Of a stretch of DNA of 64,000 nucleotides, positions 1 through 9,093 are shown piece after piece. The stretch covers positions 1,364,001 to 1,428,000 of the forward strand of contig NZ_CP055305.1 of the NCBI RefSeq assembly GCF_013377995.1, given 5' to 3'. Numbering within the stretch: the first letter of the stretch is position 1; each line of letters begins with the position of its first letter. The stretch is from Mannheimia pernigra (lineage in GTDB: Bacteria; Pseudomonadota; Gammaproteobacteria; Enterobacterales; Pasteurellaceae). The notes beneath the pieces are model-generated. The model worked only from the letters and a program-made list of their open reading frames with translations, was not told the origin of the DNA and did no database searches. The position numbers and the translations under genes are program-made.

Positions 1-290
1 GCATTTTTGAATTAGGCGAGCGAATTAATGCAAAATATGAAGCTGCTTATATGAACGGCTATAATTGGGCGGCATTTTTACGAGCTTATCTTAGTATTTA
101 TCGTCCAAGCCTATTAGAGTTATTAGAGGAAGATCCTGAGGTAGGGTGCTATTATGTAACTTATCCGCTTTCGGAGAAAAGCAAAGAAAAAGCGAGAGAA
201 TTGAAAAATATTATTATTTATTTGGTTGAGAATGAAGATGAAATGTTCAACTTCATTGGAGAGCATATAGATAATATTGAATGGGATTAA
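1..290 (+). CDS. Imm51-like immunity protein, 5' end outside window
   Basis: The reading frame is open from base 3 to the stop at 290, so the start lies outside the window; about 95 residues are visible. The internal Met at base 51 is not needed as a start because the frame continues upstream (…KYEAAYMNGYNWAAF). The AYMNGYNW motif and the acidic C terminus ending NIEWD resemble Imm51-family immunity proteins of polymorphic toxin systems. This assignment is from memory of the family, not a search. Imm51 proteins protect a cell against a cognate secreted or contact-delivered toxin; no toxin is visible here. The gene ends only 16 bases before fdx, where hscA would normally sit in an isc operon, so it may be co-transcribed with fdx and iscX. 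Confidence 0.55.
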   Translation, partial: IFELGERINAKYEAAYMNGYNWAAFLRAYLSIYRPSLLELLEEDPEVGCYYVTYPLSEKSKEKARELKNIIIYLVENEDEMFNFIGEHIDNIEWD

Positions 291-306
291 TTAAAGGAAA
301 ATTAAG

Positions 307-648
307 ATGCCAAAAATTGTATTTCTTCCACACGAAGAGTTTTGCCCAGAAGGTATGGTTATTGAGGCTAAGACTGGGGATAATTTATTAGAAGTTGCAC
401 ACGATGCTGGGGTGGAAATTCACCACGCTTGTGATTGTTCTTGTGCTTGTACTACTTGCCATGTCGTCATTCGTGAGGGGTTTGATTCTTTAAACGATAC
501 AACCGATCAAGAAGAAGATATGTTAGATAAGGCTTGGGGCTTAGAAATGGATAGTCGTTTGAGCTGCCAATGTGTTGTTGGCGAGGAAGATCTCGTTGTT
601 GAAATTCCAAAATATAACTTAAACCACGCAAATGAGGCAGCACACTAA
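307..648 (+). CDS. fdx: [2Fe-2S] ferredoxin of the ISC system
   Basis: Adrenodoxin-type ferredoxin that supplies electrons for Fe-S cluster assembly on IscU. The 113 residues match the usual length of about 111. The four cluster ligands are at C42, C48, C51 and C87, within the C-x5-C-x2-C segment ([13 protein letters not shown]) and RLSCQC. C44 and C89 are additional cysteines; most homologues I know have a non-Cys residue at position 44. The ribosome site AAAGGAAAA lies just before the ATG. The stop overlaps the iscX start by one base (TAATG), so translation of the two is coupled. The upstream neighbour is an immunity-like gene rather than hscA. Confidence 0.95.
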   Translation: MPKIVFLPHEEFCPEGMVIEAKTGDNLLEVAHDAGVEIHHACDCSCACTTCHVVIREGFDSLNDTTDQEEDMLDKAWGLEMDSRLSCQCVVGEEDLVVEIPKYNLNHANEAAH

Positions 649-842
649 TGAAATGGACAGATACCCGAATGATCGCAGAAAATCTGTATGATATGAATCC
701 AGATTTAGATCCAACCACCGTGCGTTTTACCGATATGCACAAATGGATTTGCGAAATGGACGATTTTGATGACGATCCTGAAGCATCAAACGAACATATT
801 CTTGAGGCGATTTTAACCATTTGGTTGGAAGAGTACGAGTAA
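648..842 (+). CDS. iscX: Fe-S assembly protein IscX
   Basis: Small acidic protein of 64 residues (MKWTD…WLEEYE), the last gene of the isc operon. IscX binds IscS and iron and modulates the rate of cluster assembly. The characteristic MKWTD start, the internal [13 protein letters not shown] segment and the acidic patch [10 protein letters not shown] are all present. Its start overlaps the fdx stop by one base. A strong intrinsic terminator follows eight bases after the stop, so this is the end of the transcript. Confidence 0.93.
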   Translation: MKWTDTRMIAENLYDMNPDLDPTTVRFTDMHKWICEMDDFDDDPEASNEHILEAILTIWLEEYE

Positions 843-849
843 TAAAGAA

Positions 850-877
850 AACCTAAAGCATTGGCTTTAGGTTTTTT
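850..877 (+). terminator. Intrinsic terminator after iscX
   Basis: Ten-base-pair perfect stem AACCTAAAGC / GCTTTAGGTT (850-859 and 864-873) with a four-base loop and a T run. It closes the isc operon. The A-rich left flank could also serve the convergent cca gene. Confidence 0.9.
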
Positions 878-889
878 GCATTTAATATC

Positions 890-2128
890 TTAACAATTTG
901 TTTGTTTTATTTTTTTCACAGCATAACCTCTACGTTTATTTAATTCCTCTCGAATTCCTTGTTTTTCAAATCCGTCTTGAATAACTTGTTGCACATCAAT
1001 TTTCATTGCGGCTCGGTAATATTTTTGAGCAAGTGCGGCTTGTGGGTAATCGCGATTTTCAAAGGTTAATCGCCCCCTTGCATCCGCCTCACAAGCAAGC
1101 AGAAAATCAAAAAATCGTTTTGGTTTTCGCCATACATCAAGGGCATTAAAGAGCTTGATGACAGTTTCAGGGCGGAGTGCTGCCATTTTGTGGCAATGGG
1201 TGTGATATTCTGTAACAAGCAATGCGAAATCTTTAATCTCTGTGGGTATTTTTAAACGATTAGCCAATTCTCGGGTAGGTTGAATACCTTTGACTTCGTG
1301 CCCGTAGTGGTGAGGCAAAATCTCTTTCGGTGTTAAGCCTTTGCCAAGATCGTGACAGAGAGCGGCAAACAGTAAAGCGGTCGGATTTTCCGCATTTTTT
1401 GCAAGTCTTGTGGCTTGTTCCAACACCATTAATGTATGTACACCCGAATCAATTTCGGGGTGATGCTGTGCTGGTTGTGGCACGCCGAAAAGCCGCTCTA
1501 GCTCGGGAAATAAGACTTTTAATGCCCCAACTGAACGCAAAACCTCAAAATAAATGGATGGATTGTTAGTTTCAAATACTTTTTGTGTTTCGAGCCACAC
1601 TCGTTCTGCGGTGAGCGTTTCTAGCTCGCCACTTTCCGCAATATTTCGCATTAAATCAAGGGTTTCAGCGGCTATCGAAAAGCCGAAATGGTGAAAGCGG
1701 GCAGCAAAGCGAGCCACACGTAATACTCTAAGCGGATCTTCGCTGAATGCGGGTGAAATGTGGCGTAACACACGGTTTTCTAAATCTTTTACGCCGTGGT
1801 AAGGGTCAAAGATCGTGCCATTTTCATTTTGTGCAATAGCATTAATGGTGAGATCTCGGCGGATTAAATCTTGTTCTAGTGTGACCTCTGGCGAAAAATC
1901 GCAAATAAAGCCGTTGTAGCCATTACCTTGTTTACGCTCTTGGCGGGCTAACGCATATTCCTCTTTGGTTTCAGGGTGGAGAAAAACAGGAAAATCTGCC
2001 CCTACTTGCTGAAAGCCTTGAGCGATAAGCTGCTCAGAAGTTGCTCCCACTACCAAAAAATCCTGATCTTTCACGGGCAAGCCAAGTAATTTATCTCTCA
2101 CCGCACCGCCGACTAAATAGATATCCAT
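890..2128 (-). CDS. cca: Multifunctional CCA tRNA nucleotidyltransferase
   Basis: Adds or repairs the 3' CCA end of tRNAs. The 412 residues equal the long, multifunctional class I bacterial form. The nucleotidyltransferase head begins at residue 1 with [13 protein letters not shown] and the metal-binding DQDFLVVG. The tRNA-binding [10 protein letters not shown] block is near residue 90. The C-terminal half has an HD phosphohydrolase domain ([11 protein letters not shown], then LCHDLGKG). The HD domain gives the 2',3'-cyclic phosphodiesterase and phosphatase activities known for the E. coli enzyme. It is convergent with the isc operon and separated from nth by 32 bases. Confidence 0.95.
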   Translation of the reverse strand: MDIYLVGGAVRDKLLGLPVKDQDFLVVGATSEQLIAQGFQQVGADFPVFLHPETKEEYALARQERKQGNGYNGFICDFSPEVTLEQDLIRRDLTINAIAQNENGTIFDPYHGVKDLENRVLRHISPAFSEDPLRVLRVARFAARFHHFGFSIAAETLDLMRNIAESGELETLTAERVWLETQKVFETNNPSIYFEVLRSVGALKVLFPELERLFGVPQPAQHHPEIDSGVHTLMVLEQATRLAKNAENPTALLFAALCHDLGKGLTPKEILPHHYGHEVKGIQPTRELANRLKIPTEIKDFALLVTEYHTHCHKMAALRPETVIKLFNALDVWRKPKRFFDFLLACEADARGRLTFENRDYPQAALAQKYYRAAMKIDVQQVIQDGFEKQGIREELNKRRGYAVKKIKQTNC

Positions 2129-2160
2129 TTTGCAAAATTTCCCTAAAATATCACCGCTTG

Positions 2161-2796
2161 CTACATATCCGTTTTTTCTTTAAATTCGCATAAATCTTCA
2201 ATAATACAAGAGCCGCAGCGAGGTTTGCGGGCAACGCAGGTATAGCGACCGTGCAAAATTAGCCAATGGTGAACATCCACTTTAAATTCATCTGGTACGA
2301 CTTTGAGTAGCTTTTCTTCAACTTGTACGACATTTTTGCCAGGCGCGAAGTTGGTACGGTTAGCAACACGGAAAATATGGGTATCTACCGCAATAGTTGG
2401 ATGCCCGAAAGCTGTATTCATTACAACATTTGCTGTTTTTCTGCCTACGCCAGCAAGAGCTTCTAAGGCATCGCGATTCTCGGGTACTTCGCTATTGTGT
2501 TTTTCAATGAGATCTCGACAGGTTTTAATAATATTTTCAGCTTTGCTATTAAATAATCCGATAGTTTTAATATACTCTTTTAGCCCATCTACACCTAAAT
2601 CTAAAATTGCTTGTGGCGTATTTGCTACAGGAAATAGTTTATCCGTTGCCTTGTTTACCCCTTTATCGGTGGCTTGTGCGGAAAGAATTACGGCAATGAG
2701 TAATTCAAAGGGATTGCTATAATTGAGTTCCGTAGTCGGCTTGGGGTTTTCGTTGCGTAAGCGAGTTAAAATCTCAACACGTTTTGCTTTATTCAT
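2161..2796 (-). CDS. nth: Endonuclease III, DNA glycosylase/AP lyase
   Basis: Removes oxidised pyrimidines in base excision repair and cleaves at the abasic site. The 211 residues are standard. The helix-hairpin-helix [12 protein letters not shown] carries the catalytic Lys, and the catalytic Asp is in AVDTHIFR. The C-terminal [4Fe-4S] loop has the exact C-x6-C-x2-C-x5-C spacing ([17 protein letters not shown]). It lies 2 bases after the permease gene stop, so proB, the permease and nth form a compact minus-strand unit. Confidence 0.96.
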   Translation of the reverse strand: MNKAKRVEILTRLRNENPKPTTELNYSNPFELLIAVILSAQATDKGVNKATDKLFPVANTPQAILDLGVDGLKEYIKTIGLFNSKAENIIKTCRDLIEKHNSEVPENRDALEALAGVGRKTANVVMNTAFGHPTIAVDTHIFRVANRTNFAPGKNVVQVEEKLLKVVPDEFKVDVHHWLILHGRYTCVARKPRCGSCIIEDLCEFKEKTDM

Positions 2797-2798
2797 TA

Positions 2799-3563
2799 TT
2801 AATTAAAAATTCCTTGTTCGTAGAGCATTTTAGCAACCATAATAAAAGACATTGTTACGAGCATTGGGCGAATTAATTTTTTGCCTTTTGTCATTACCAT
2901 TTTAGCACCGAGTGTGCCACCAATAAATTGTCCTACCATCATAATTAAACCGACTTTCCAAATGATCGCACCACCGATAGTAAAAAAAATCAGTGAAGCA
3001 AAGTTAGAGGTAAAATTAATGACTTTTGCGTGTGCAACGGCTTTAGGTAAGTTAAAGCCCAGTAGTAAGATAAAGGCTAGTGTAATAAAAGAGCCTGTTG
3101 CAGGACCAAACATACCATCATAAAAACCTAGTGCAATGGATGCGGTAAAAGCAAAAGTAGTAAAACTAATTCGCTGTTTACGATCTTTATCTCCTACATT
3201 TGGGCTAACTAGAAAATAGACACCAATCATTAAAATTAAAAATGGCAGTAATGTTTTTAGGAAGTCAACATCAATATTTTGTACAAAAATAGTCCCTGCG
3301 GCAGAGCCGATAAAAGTACATAAAATAAGTCTCCAAATCGGCTTTAAATTCACGGCTTTTTGACGAATAAAATAAAAAGAGGAGGAAAATGATCCACCGC
3401 AGGCTTGTAATTTATTTGTACCTAATGCGATTGCTGGTGGCAATCCTGCAGCCATTAAAGCTGGAATAGTCAGTAGCCCGCCTCCGCCTGCAATAGCATC
3501 AATAAAACCAGCAATGGTAGCAACTAGGAATAAAATGGCTAAAATATCAATGCCTAATTCCAT
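2799..3563 (-). CDS. TauE/SafE (TSUP) family membrane permease
   Basis: Integral membrane protein of 254 residues with about eight hydrophobic segments. The family signature GFIDAIAGGGGLLTIPALMAAGLPP is at residues 20-44, repeated in weaker form in the second half (ALGFYDGMFGPATGSF). TSUP permeases export or import sulfur-containing organic anions or sulfite, but the substrate cannot be read from sequence. The start codon overlaps the proB stop by one base (TTAATG), indicating translational coupling. No sulfur-metabolism gene is adjacent. Confidence 0.88.
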   Translation of the reverse strand: MELGIDILAILFLVATIAGFIDAIAGGGGLLTIPALMAAGLPPAIALGTNKLQACGGSFSSSFYFIRQKAVNLKPIWRLILCTFIGSAAGTIFVQNIDVDFLKTLLPFLILMIGVYFLVSPNVGDKDRKQRISFTTFAFTASIALGFYDGMFGPATGSFITLAFILLLGFNLPKAVAHAKVINFTSNFASLIFFTIGGAIIWKVGLIMMVGQFIGGTLGAKMVMTKGKKLIRPMLVTMSFIMVAKMLYEQGIFN

Positions 3564-4654
3564 TAATACACCACCATTTCATCACTATGTACGGCGACAG
3601 AGCCAAATTCATAGCCCAGTAGTAGCTCAATTTCTTTCGATTTTTTCCCTTTAATGCGAAGTAAAGCCTCACTGCTGTAGCGAGCAATACCTAAGGCAAT
3701 AGCCTTTCCGTCTTGATTGAAGATTTTAATAACCTCTCCGCGTGTAAACTCGCCTTTAATTTGAGAAACGCCAACCGGTAATAATGATTTATGTTGCAGC
3801 AACGCTTGCTCAGCACCTAAATCTACAACAATTTCCCCTACTTGTGGGGCGGCAAAGATCCAACGCTTTCTACCCTCCAAGCGGTCAGATTGTACTAAAA
3901 ATTTGCTGCCGATAGCCTCGCCATTTGCTAAATCAACCAACACATTCGGACGAGAGCCAGAGGCGATAATCGTTTCTACGCCTGAGCGAGTGGCGATATC
4001 GGCTGCTGTAATTTTAGTGCTCATTCCGCCTGTCCCTAAACCTGTTGAACTGCCACCTGCCATTTGGCGGATTTCAGGCGTAATCTTTTCCACTACAGAA
4101 AGTAATTTAGCATCAGCGTTCGAGCGAGGATCAGCATTAAATAATCCCTCTTGATCGGTCAATAAATAGAGCTGATCTGCTTGGGCAAGAATAGCAACTA
4201 ATGCAGATAAATTATCGTTATCGCCTACTTTAAATTCTTCAGTGGCTACGGCATCATTTTCATTAATGACAGGGATAATTTTTTGAGCGAGTAACGCATC
4301 GAGGGTATCACGAGCATTTAAAAAACGCTCACGGTCATCAAGATCAGCACGGGTTAATAACATTTGCCCGATATGAATATTATAAATATCAAATAAATTT
4401 TCCCACACTCGAATTAATTGGCTTTGCCCAACTGCCGCTAACATCTGTTTAGATGCTAAGGTATTCGGGAGTTGTGGGTGTCCTAGATAATCACGCCCAG
4501 CTGCTGCGGCACCTGAGGTGACAACGATCACCCGATGGTTTTGGTGCAATTGTGCGATTTGTTTCACGAGTTCTAATATATAAGGGCGACTTAAACTTTT
4601 TTGGCCGTGCGTTAGCGTGCTTGTTCCGAATTTAATGACGATAGTTTTTGACAT
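3563..4654 (-). CDS. proB: Glutamate 5-kinase
   Basis: First step of proline synthesis, phosphorylating glutamate at the gamma carboxylate. The 363 residues consist of an N-terminal amino-acid kinase domain ([11 protein letters not shown] at residue 5, [11 protein letters not shown] near 45, and the [11 protein letters not shown] loop) and a C-terminal PUA domain from about residue 275. That is the full-length proteobacterial form. proA is not next to it. The gene is divergent from folA across a 113-base gap. Confidence 0.95.
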   Translation of the reverse strand: MSKTIVIKFGTSTLTHGQKSLSRPYILELVKQIAQLHQNHRVIVVTSGAAAAGRDYLGHPQLPNTLASKQMLAAVGQSQLIRVWENLFDIYNIHIGQMLLTRADLDDRERFLNARDTLDALLAQKIIPVINENDAVATEEFKVGDNDNLSALVAILAQADQLYLLTDQEGLFNADPRSNADAKLLSVVEKITPEIRQMAGGSSTGLGTGGMSTKITAADIATRSGVETIIASGSRPNVLVDLANGEAIGSKFLVQSDRLEGRKRWIFAAPQVGEIVVDLGAEQALLQHKSLLPVGVSQIKGEFTRGEVIKIFNQDGKAIALGIARYSSEALLRIKGKKSKEIELLLGYEFGSVAVHSDEMVVY

Positions 4655-4767
4655 AAGTGCTTCACTTTTATTTAAAAAATAATGCGAATAAAATTATCAT
4701 TTTTAAGGTGTAAAATCACGCTGAATTTGATATAAAATCGAACCAAGTGACATAAAAGGTATAGAAA

Positions 4768-5262
4768 ATGAAAATTAGCGTGATCGTAGCTCGAACAAAG
4801 AATAATGTGATTGGTAAAGGTAACGAAATGCCGTGGCATTTACCTGTGGATTTAGCGTGGTTTCGTCAAAATACGGTAGGCAAACCGGTGATTATGGGAA
4901 GAAAGACGTATGAATCAATAGGCAGGCTTCTACCAAAACGCCCGAATATTATTCTTTCTCGCTCAGAGATGATTGTGGAAGGCGCTTATGTTGCCCAATC
5001 GCTTGAACAAGCGGTCGAATTAGCTAGAAATCTTGCAAATGGTGATGAAATGATGATTATTGGCGGAGGAGAATTATTTAAACAAGCGTTACCACAAGCA
5101 GAGCAGCTCTATTTAACCGACATTCAAGCGGAGATCGATGGCGATACTTTCTTTGAATTTGATGAAGAAAATTGGACATTGATAGAAGAAAAATGGTCGG
5201 AAGTGGATGAAAATAATCCATATCGCTGCCATTTTATGGTGCTTAAACGTAAAAGTGATTAA
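4768..5262 (+). CDS. folA: Dihydrofolate reductase
   Basis: Reduces dihydrofolate to tetrahydrofolate with NADPH; the target of trimethoprim. The 164 residues are slightly longer than the E. coli enzyme. Visible elements are the N-terminal strand ISVIVARTKNNVIGKGNEMPW, the catalytic acid D28 in WHLPVDLAWF, the NADPH-binding GRKTYESIG, and the C-terminal GGGELF. An internal USS (ACAAGCGGTC, 5007-5016) sits in frame. An A-rich stretch with a TATAAA at 4731 lies upstream and may be the promoter -10, but no good -35 is visible. Confidence 0.96.
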   Translation: MKISVIVARTKNNVIGKGNEMPWHLPVDLAWFRQNTVGKPVIMGRKTYESIGRLLPKRPNIILSRSEMIVEGAYVAQSLEQAVELARNLANGDEMMIIGGGELFKQALPQAEQLYLTDIQAEIDGDTFFEFDEENWTLIEEKWSEVDENNPYRCHFMVLKRKSD

Positions 5263-5389
5263 TAAATAAGCAATCAAAAATAAAAAGTTGAACGCAAACC
5301 TTTGCTATTTTTCGTCCTAGATACAAATATGTTCAGACATCTTAAAATATGACCGTTGATTTTAATTTTTATTGTTTAGGGAGACTTCA

Positions 5390-5623
5390 ATGGAGTATGT
5401 TGAAATTTTAGGCTATGTCGCAATGGTTTTGGTTGCTAGCTCATTTTTATTAAAAGATGTGATTAAGCTCCGTGTAATCAATTCGTTAGGTTGTGCTTGT
5501 TTTGTTGTTTATGGTTTATTGATTGGCTCAATTCCAGTGACAGGCTTAAATGCTTTAGTCGTTTGTATTAATTTATACTATATTTTTAAAGGTAATAAAC
5601 CTAAAGTGATAGAGCATTCTTAA
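5390..5623 (+). CDS. Small SemiSWEET/YgjV-like membrane protein
   Basis: A 77-residue protein with three hydrophobic segments (about residues 6-22, 30-46 and 50-66). The pattern G-Y-V-A … SFLLKD … LRxINxxGC … YG … N resembles small SemiSWEET or YgjV-like membrane proteins; the substrate is unknown. The start is placed at the ATG at 5390 because AGGGAG sits six bases before it. A TTG six codons earlier would include that ribosome site in the coding region. It follows folA by 127 bases and is convergent with radA. Confidence 0.72.
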   Translation: MEYVEILGYVAMVLVASSFLLKDVIKLRVINSLGCACFVVYGLLIGSIPVTGLNALVVCINLYYIFKGNKPKVIEHS

Positions 5624-5661
5624 ATAAATTGGATGAGGGCAAATAGTTATTTGCCCTACTG

Positions 5662-7041
5662 CTATAAATTATAAAGAATATCTAACGCATCACTTAGTTT
5701 TTTAACAGTAAAAACGTCCATATCTTTAATCGGCTTTTTAGGCGCATTACCGTGGGGAATGATGGCTCGCCTAAAACCGTGTTTTGCTGCTTCACTAATT
5801 CGTTCTTGTCCGCTAGTCACAGGACGGATTTCCCCTGCTAATCCCACCTCGCCAAAAATAACTAAATCTTGTGGTAATGGGCGATTGCGAAAGCTAGACA
5901 TTAAAGCCAAGATCAGAGCCAGATCGGCACTGGTTTCGGTTACTTTCACACCGCCTACGACGTTGACAAACACGTCTTGATCTGACATTTGTAGTCCGCC
6001 GTGTCGATGTAAAACTGCAAGCAGTAGCGATAAACGGTTATGATCTAAACCAACGGCGACACGGCGAGGATTTGCTAGCATTGAATGATCGACTAGAGCC
6101 TGAATTTCAACTAGAAGTGGGCGAGTTCCTTCCCACAACACCATTACAGAGCTACCAGGCGTTTGTTCTTCGCTACGGCTAAGGAAAATTGCAGAGGGAT
6201 TTTTAACCTCTTTCAAGCCCTGCTCAGTCATTGCGAATACACCTAGCTCATTTACTGCACCAAAACGGTTTTTATGGCTACGCAAAGTGCGGAATCGAGA
6301 ATCGGATTCGCCTTCAAGTAATAATGAAGCATCAATAGCGTGTTCCAATACTTTTGGGCCAGCAAGTGTCCCATCTTTAGTGACATGCCCTACCATAATA
6401 ATGGCGACTTGGCGGGTTTTAGCATAACGAGTTAAAAATGAAGCACATTCTCGAACCTGTGAAACGCTTCCTGGAGAGGATTGAATATCGGATAAGTGCA
6501 TCACTTGAATAGAATCGATTACCATAATTTTAGGTTTTTCTTGATCGGCAATATTGCAAATATGCTCAACGGAGGTTTCAGATAGCATTTTAAGATTTTG
6601 TGCAGGTAAACCTAAACGGTTAGCACGCATTGCCACTTGCTGCAAAGATTCCTCACCTGTAACATAAAGAGTAGGGATATTTTGAGCTAAGCCACACATT
6701 ACTTGGAGTAAAAGCGTACTTTTGCCTGCACCAGGGTGTCCGCCAATAAGAATGGCAGAACCTGGTACAACCCCCCCACCTAGCACACGATCTAGCTCAT
6801 TAAAACCACTGCTAAAGCGAGGCACTTCTTGCAGGCTAATATCTGAAAGTGCTTGCACTTTGCCTGATGTTTTACCTGCGTAACCACTAAAGCGGTCAGA
6901 TTTTGCTGATTCTTTACTCGAAATCAACCTAACTTCGCTGATGGTATTCCAAGCCTTACATTCACGGCATTGCCCCATCCAACGGGAGTATTCCGCCCCA
7001 CAATCATTACAAACATAGGCGGTTTTAGGTGCTTTTGCCAT
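5662..7041 (-). CDS. radA: DNA repair protein RadA (branch-migration ATPase)
   Basis: RecA-like helicase that drives branch migration in recombination and, in transformable bacteria, helps integrate incoming DNA. The 459 residues have an N-terminal zinc ribbon (C11, C14, C25, C28), a Walker A at 100-108 (GGHPGAGKS), the RadA-specific KNRFG motif near residue 255, and a C-terminal Lon-protease-like domain (VNVVGGVKV…). The Walker A reads GHPGA where many RadA have GDPGI, a variant I recall in Haemophilus too. It is divergent from the competence pilus operon across 180 bases. Confidence 0.96.
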   Translation of the reverse strand: MAKAPKTAYVCNDCGAEYSRWMGQCRECKAWNTISEVRLISSKESAKSDRFSGYAGKTSGKVQALSDISLQEVPRFSSGFNELDRVLGGGVVPGSAILIGGHPGAGKSTLLLQVMCGLAQNIPTLYVTGEESLQQVAMRANRLGLPAQNLKMLSETSVEHICNIADQEKPKIMVIDSIQVMHLSDIQSSPGSVSQVRECASFLTRYAKTRQVAIIMVGHVTKDGTLAGPKVLEHAIDASLLLEGESDSRFRTLRSHKNRFGAVNELGVFAMTEQGLKEVKNPSAIFLSRSEEQTPGSSVMVLWEGTRPLLVEIQALVDHSMLANPRRVAVGLDHNRLSLLLAVLHRHGGLQMSDQDVFVNVVGGVKVTETSADLALILALMSSFRNRPLPQDLVIFGEVGLAGEIRPVTSGQERISEAAKHGFRRAIIPHGNAPKKPIKDMDVFTVKKLSDALDILYNL

Positions 7042-7116
7042 TTTTTATCCTTGAATTTGAAAAATTTTGCGAAATTCTAGCAAAAAACTGTATGAATAAA
7101 CAGAGTGAATATTTAT

Positions 7117-7138
7117 TTTTTCGATCTGTGTCGAAAAT
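7117..7138 (+). promoter_or_regulatory. CRP-S (Sxy-dependent competence) site before pilA
   Basis: The sequence contains a perfect inverted repeat TTCGA-N6-TCGAA (7120-7135) inside a T-rich/A-rich 22-base frame. Replacing TGTGA/TCACA by half-sites with C at position 6 and G at position 17 is the hallmark of CRP-S sites, which need Sxy/TfoX as well as CRP. It lies 84 bases before the pilA start, as expected for the pilABCD competence operon. The exact -10 could not be fixed. Confidence 0.75.
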
Positions 7139-7221
7139 TTAGAAATTGATAGTCGCACCTTTAGCAAAAAATTTGCACACTTTGTTTGCCAAACTTTTTG
7201 GTTTTTTTATAAGGAATTTAT

Positions 7222-7671
7222 ATGCAAAAAATTTATCTTTTTCGACCGCTTGCAAAAGCGTTTACCTTGATTGAGCTAATGATCGTGATTGCAATTATTG
7301 CCATTCTAGCCACTATTGCGATTCCATCTTACAACGCTTACACACAAAAAGCGGCTTTATCTGAATTATTGAGAGCATCGGCTTCTTATAAATCAGATGT
7401 TGAGCTGTGTATTTATAACCGTAATGAGCTGGATAATTGTTCGGGCGGTACAAATGGTATTCAAGCCAATAAAGCTGATACTAGCGACACCAAATATCTT
7501 AAGACGATTACGGTAAATAAAGGTGTGATTACCGTAACAGGAAAAGGCTCGCTTGACGGCTATAGCTACACGCTAACACCAGCCTTTTCCAATAATACGA
7601 TCAGTTGGAGTGCAAGTTGTACCGCCTCGAATAATGATACCAGCTTGTTCCCCGCAGGTTTTTGTAATTAG
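7222..7671 (+). CDS. pilA: Type IV major pilin (competence pilus)
   Basis: Prepilin of 149 residues. The leader MQKIYLFRPLAKA is followed by the mature N terminus FTLIELMIVIAIIAILATIA, with the essential Glu at +5 (E18). The residue before the cut is Ala13, not the usual Gly; I recall the same in ApfA of A. pleuropneumoniae. Four cysteines (in DVELCIYNRNELDNC, SASC and the final GFCN) probably form disulfides. A strong ribosome site (AAGGAA) precedes the ATG. A USS complement (GACCGCTTGCAAA) lies within the leader codons and encodes part of RPLAK. The protein assembles the pilus used for DNA uptake and attachment. Confidence 0.94.
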   Translation: MQKIYLFRPLAKAFTLIELMIVIAIIAILATIAIPSYNAYTQKAALSELLRASASYKSDVELCIYNRNELDNCSGGTNGIQANKADTSDTKYLKTITVNKGVITVTGKGSLDGYSYTLTPAFSNNTISWSASCTASNNDTSLFPAGFCN

Positions 7672-7692
7672 CTAGGTAGAGAGGAAATCAAA

Positions 7693-9093
7693 ATGGCGTA
7701 TTCAGTTACCGATCTTAACAGCCAGCAAATCATTGAAATTTCTGCCGAACAATGGGCAAAAAACGGCAATGAAAAGCAGATTTTGTTGCGATATTTAGCC
7801 GTTCCGTTGCGAGAAACTGAATCACAATTATGGTTAGCGATTGATGATATGCAAAACTTGAGTGCGTGTGAAATCTTTGCTTTTATTCATCATAAGCAGA
7901 TTGAGCCTGTTTTGATTTCCTCTGATGAGTTGAAATTTTTACTTAATGCCCTTTCACCCGAGCAGAGTCGCTTGCAGAGTGAAATTTATGAGGATAATGC
8001 CGCTTATTCGTTATCAAATGCAGAGCAGGTAGATAGAAACGATCCGATTATTCAAATTTTAGATAATCTCTTTAAATTTTGCTTAAAAAATAATGCCTCA
8101 GACATCCATTTGGAGCCTCAGAAAGAGAGGTTACTCATTCGACTAAGAATTGATGGAGTTTTACATCTTTATAAAACGTTTCCTCAAAATGTATCAAACC
8201 GACTGATTTCTCGAATTAAATTACTAGCGAAACTAGATATTAGTGAAACCCGTTTGCCTCAAGATGGGCAATTTCATTTTAAAACGATTTTAGCAGAAAC
8301 CTTAGATTTCCGCGTTTCAACTTTGCCTACGCATTTTGGTGAAAAAGTGGTACTTCGGATTCAAAAAAATAAGCCAATTAATTTGGACTTTTTAGAGTTA
8401 GGATTTACCCCAAGCCAGAAAGAAAAATTGCTCAATGCACTGAATCAACCGCAAGGCTTGATTCTAGTAACAGGGCCGACAGGTAGTGGTAAAAGTATCA
8501 CGCTTTATAGTGCATTAAGTCATTTAAATAGCAATGAAAAACATATTTTAACCGCGGAAGATCCAATTGAAATTGAGATAGAGGGTATTATTCAAACTCA
8601 GGTAAATCGTGGTATTCATCTTGATTTTAGCCAACTACTGAGAACCTTCCTTCGACAAGATCCTGACATCATTATGCTAGGTGAGATCCGTGATGAGGAG
8701 AGTGCAGAAATTGCCTTAAGAGCGGCACAAACTGGGCATTTGGTTCTTTCGACATTACATACTAATGATTCACCCTCTGCCATAGAGCGATTATTACAAC
8801 TAGGCATTAAGGAATATGAACTAAAAAATACATTATTACTCGTCGTTGCTCAACGTCTATTAAGGCGGCTTTGTACAACGTGCGGAGGAATTGGATGTAC
8901 GCATTGCTATCAAGGCTACAAAGGTAGAATTGGGATTTATCAACTCTTGAGCAGAACTGCAAAAAATTTTGAAAAAACGACCGCTTGTTTAGATTTTGAA
9001 ACCTTAGCTGAGAGTGCAAAAGAAAAATTAGTGGAAGGAAAAACAGATCAGAATGAAATTTTGAGGGTATTAGGAAATGGCGAAAATCTATGA
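7693..9093 (+). CDS. pilB: Type IV pilus assembly ATPase
   Basis: Hexameric GspE/PilB-type ATPase that powers pilus extension from the cytoplasmic face. The 466 residues are shorter than the pseudomonad enzyme because the N-terminal domain is reduced. Walker A is GPTGSGKS (261-268; Ser where most have Thr), the Asp box is near 288-292, Walker B is DIIMLGEIRD (325-334), and the His box is GHLVLSTLHTND (348-359). A tetracysteine zinc site is at C394, C397, C402 and C405. It is 21 bases after pilA and overlaps pilC by 17 bases. A USS complement lies near 8978. Confidence 0.95.
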   Translation: MAYSVTDLNSQQIIEISAEQWAKNGNEKQILLRYLAVPLRETESQLWLAIDDMQNLSACEIFAFIHHKQIEPVLISSDELKFLLNALSPEQSRLQSEIYEDNAAYSLSNAEQVDRNDPIIQILDNLFKFCLKNNASDIHLEPQKERLLIRLRIDGVLHLYKTFPQNVSNRLISRIKLLAKLDISETRLPQDGQFHFKTILAETLDFRVSTLPTHFGEKVVLRIQKNKPINLDFLELGFTPSQKEKLLNALNQPQGLILVTGPTGSGKSITLYSALSHLNSNEKHILTAEDPIEIEIEGIIQTQVNRGIHLDFSQLLRTFLRQDPDIIMLGEIRDEESAEIALRAAQTGHLVLSTLHTNDSPSAIERLLQLGIKEYELKNTLLLVVAQRLLRRLCTTCGGIGCTHCYQGYKGRIGIYQLLSRTAKNFEKTTACLDFETLAESAKEKLVEGKTDQNEILRVLGNGENL

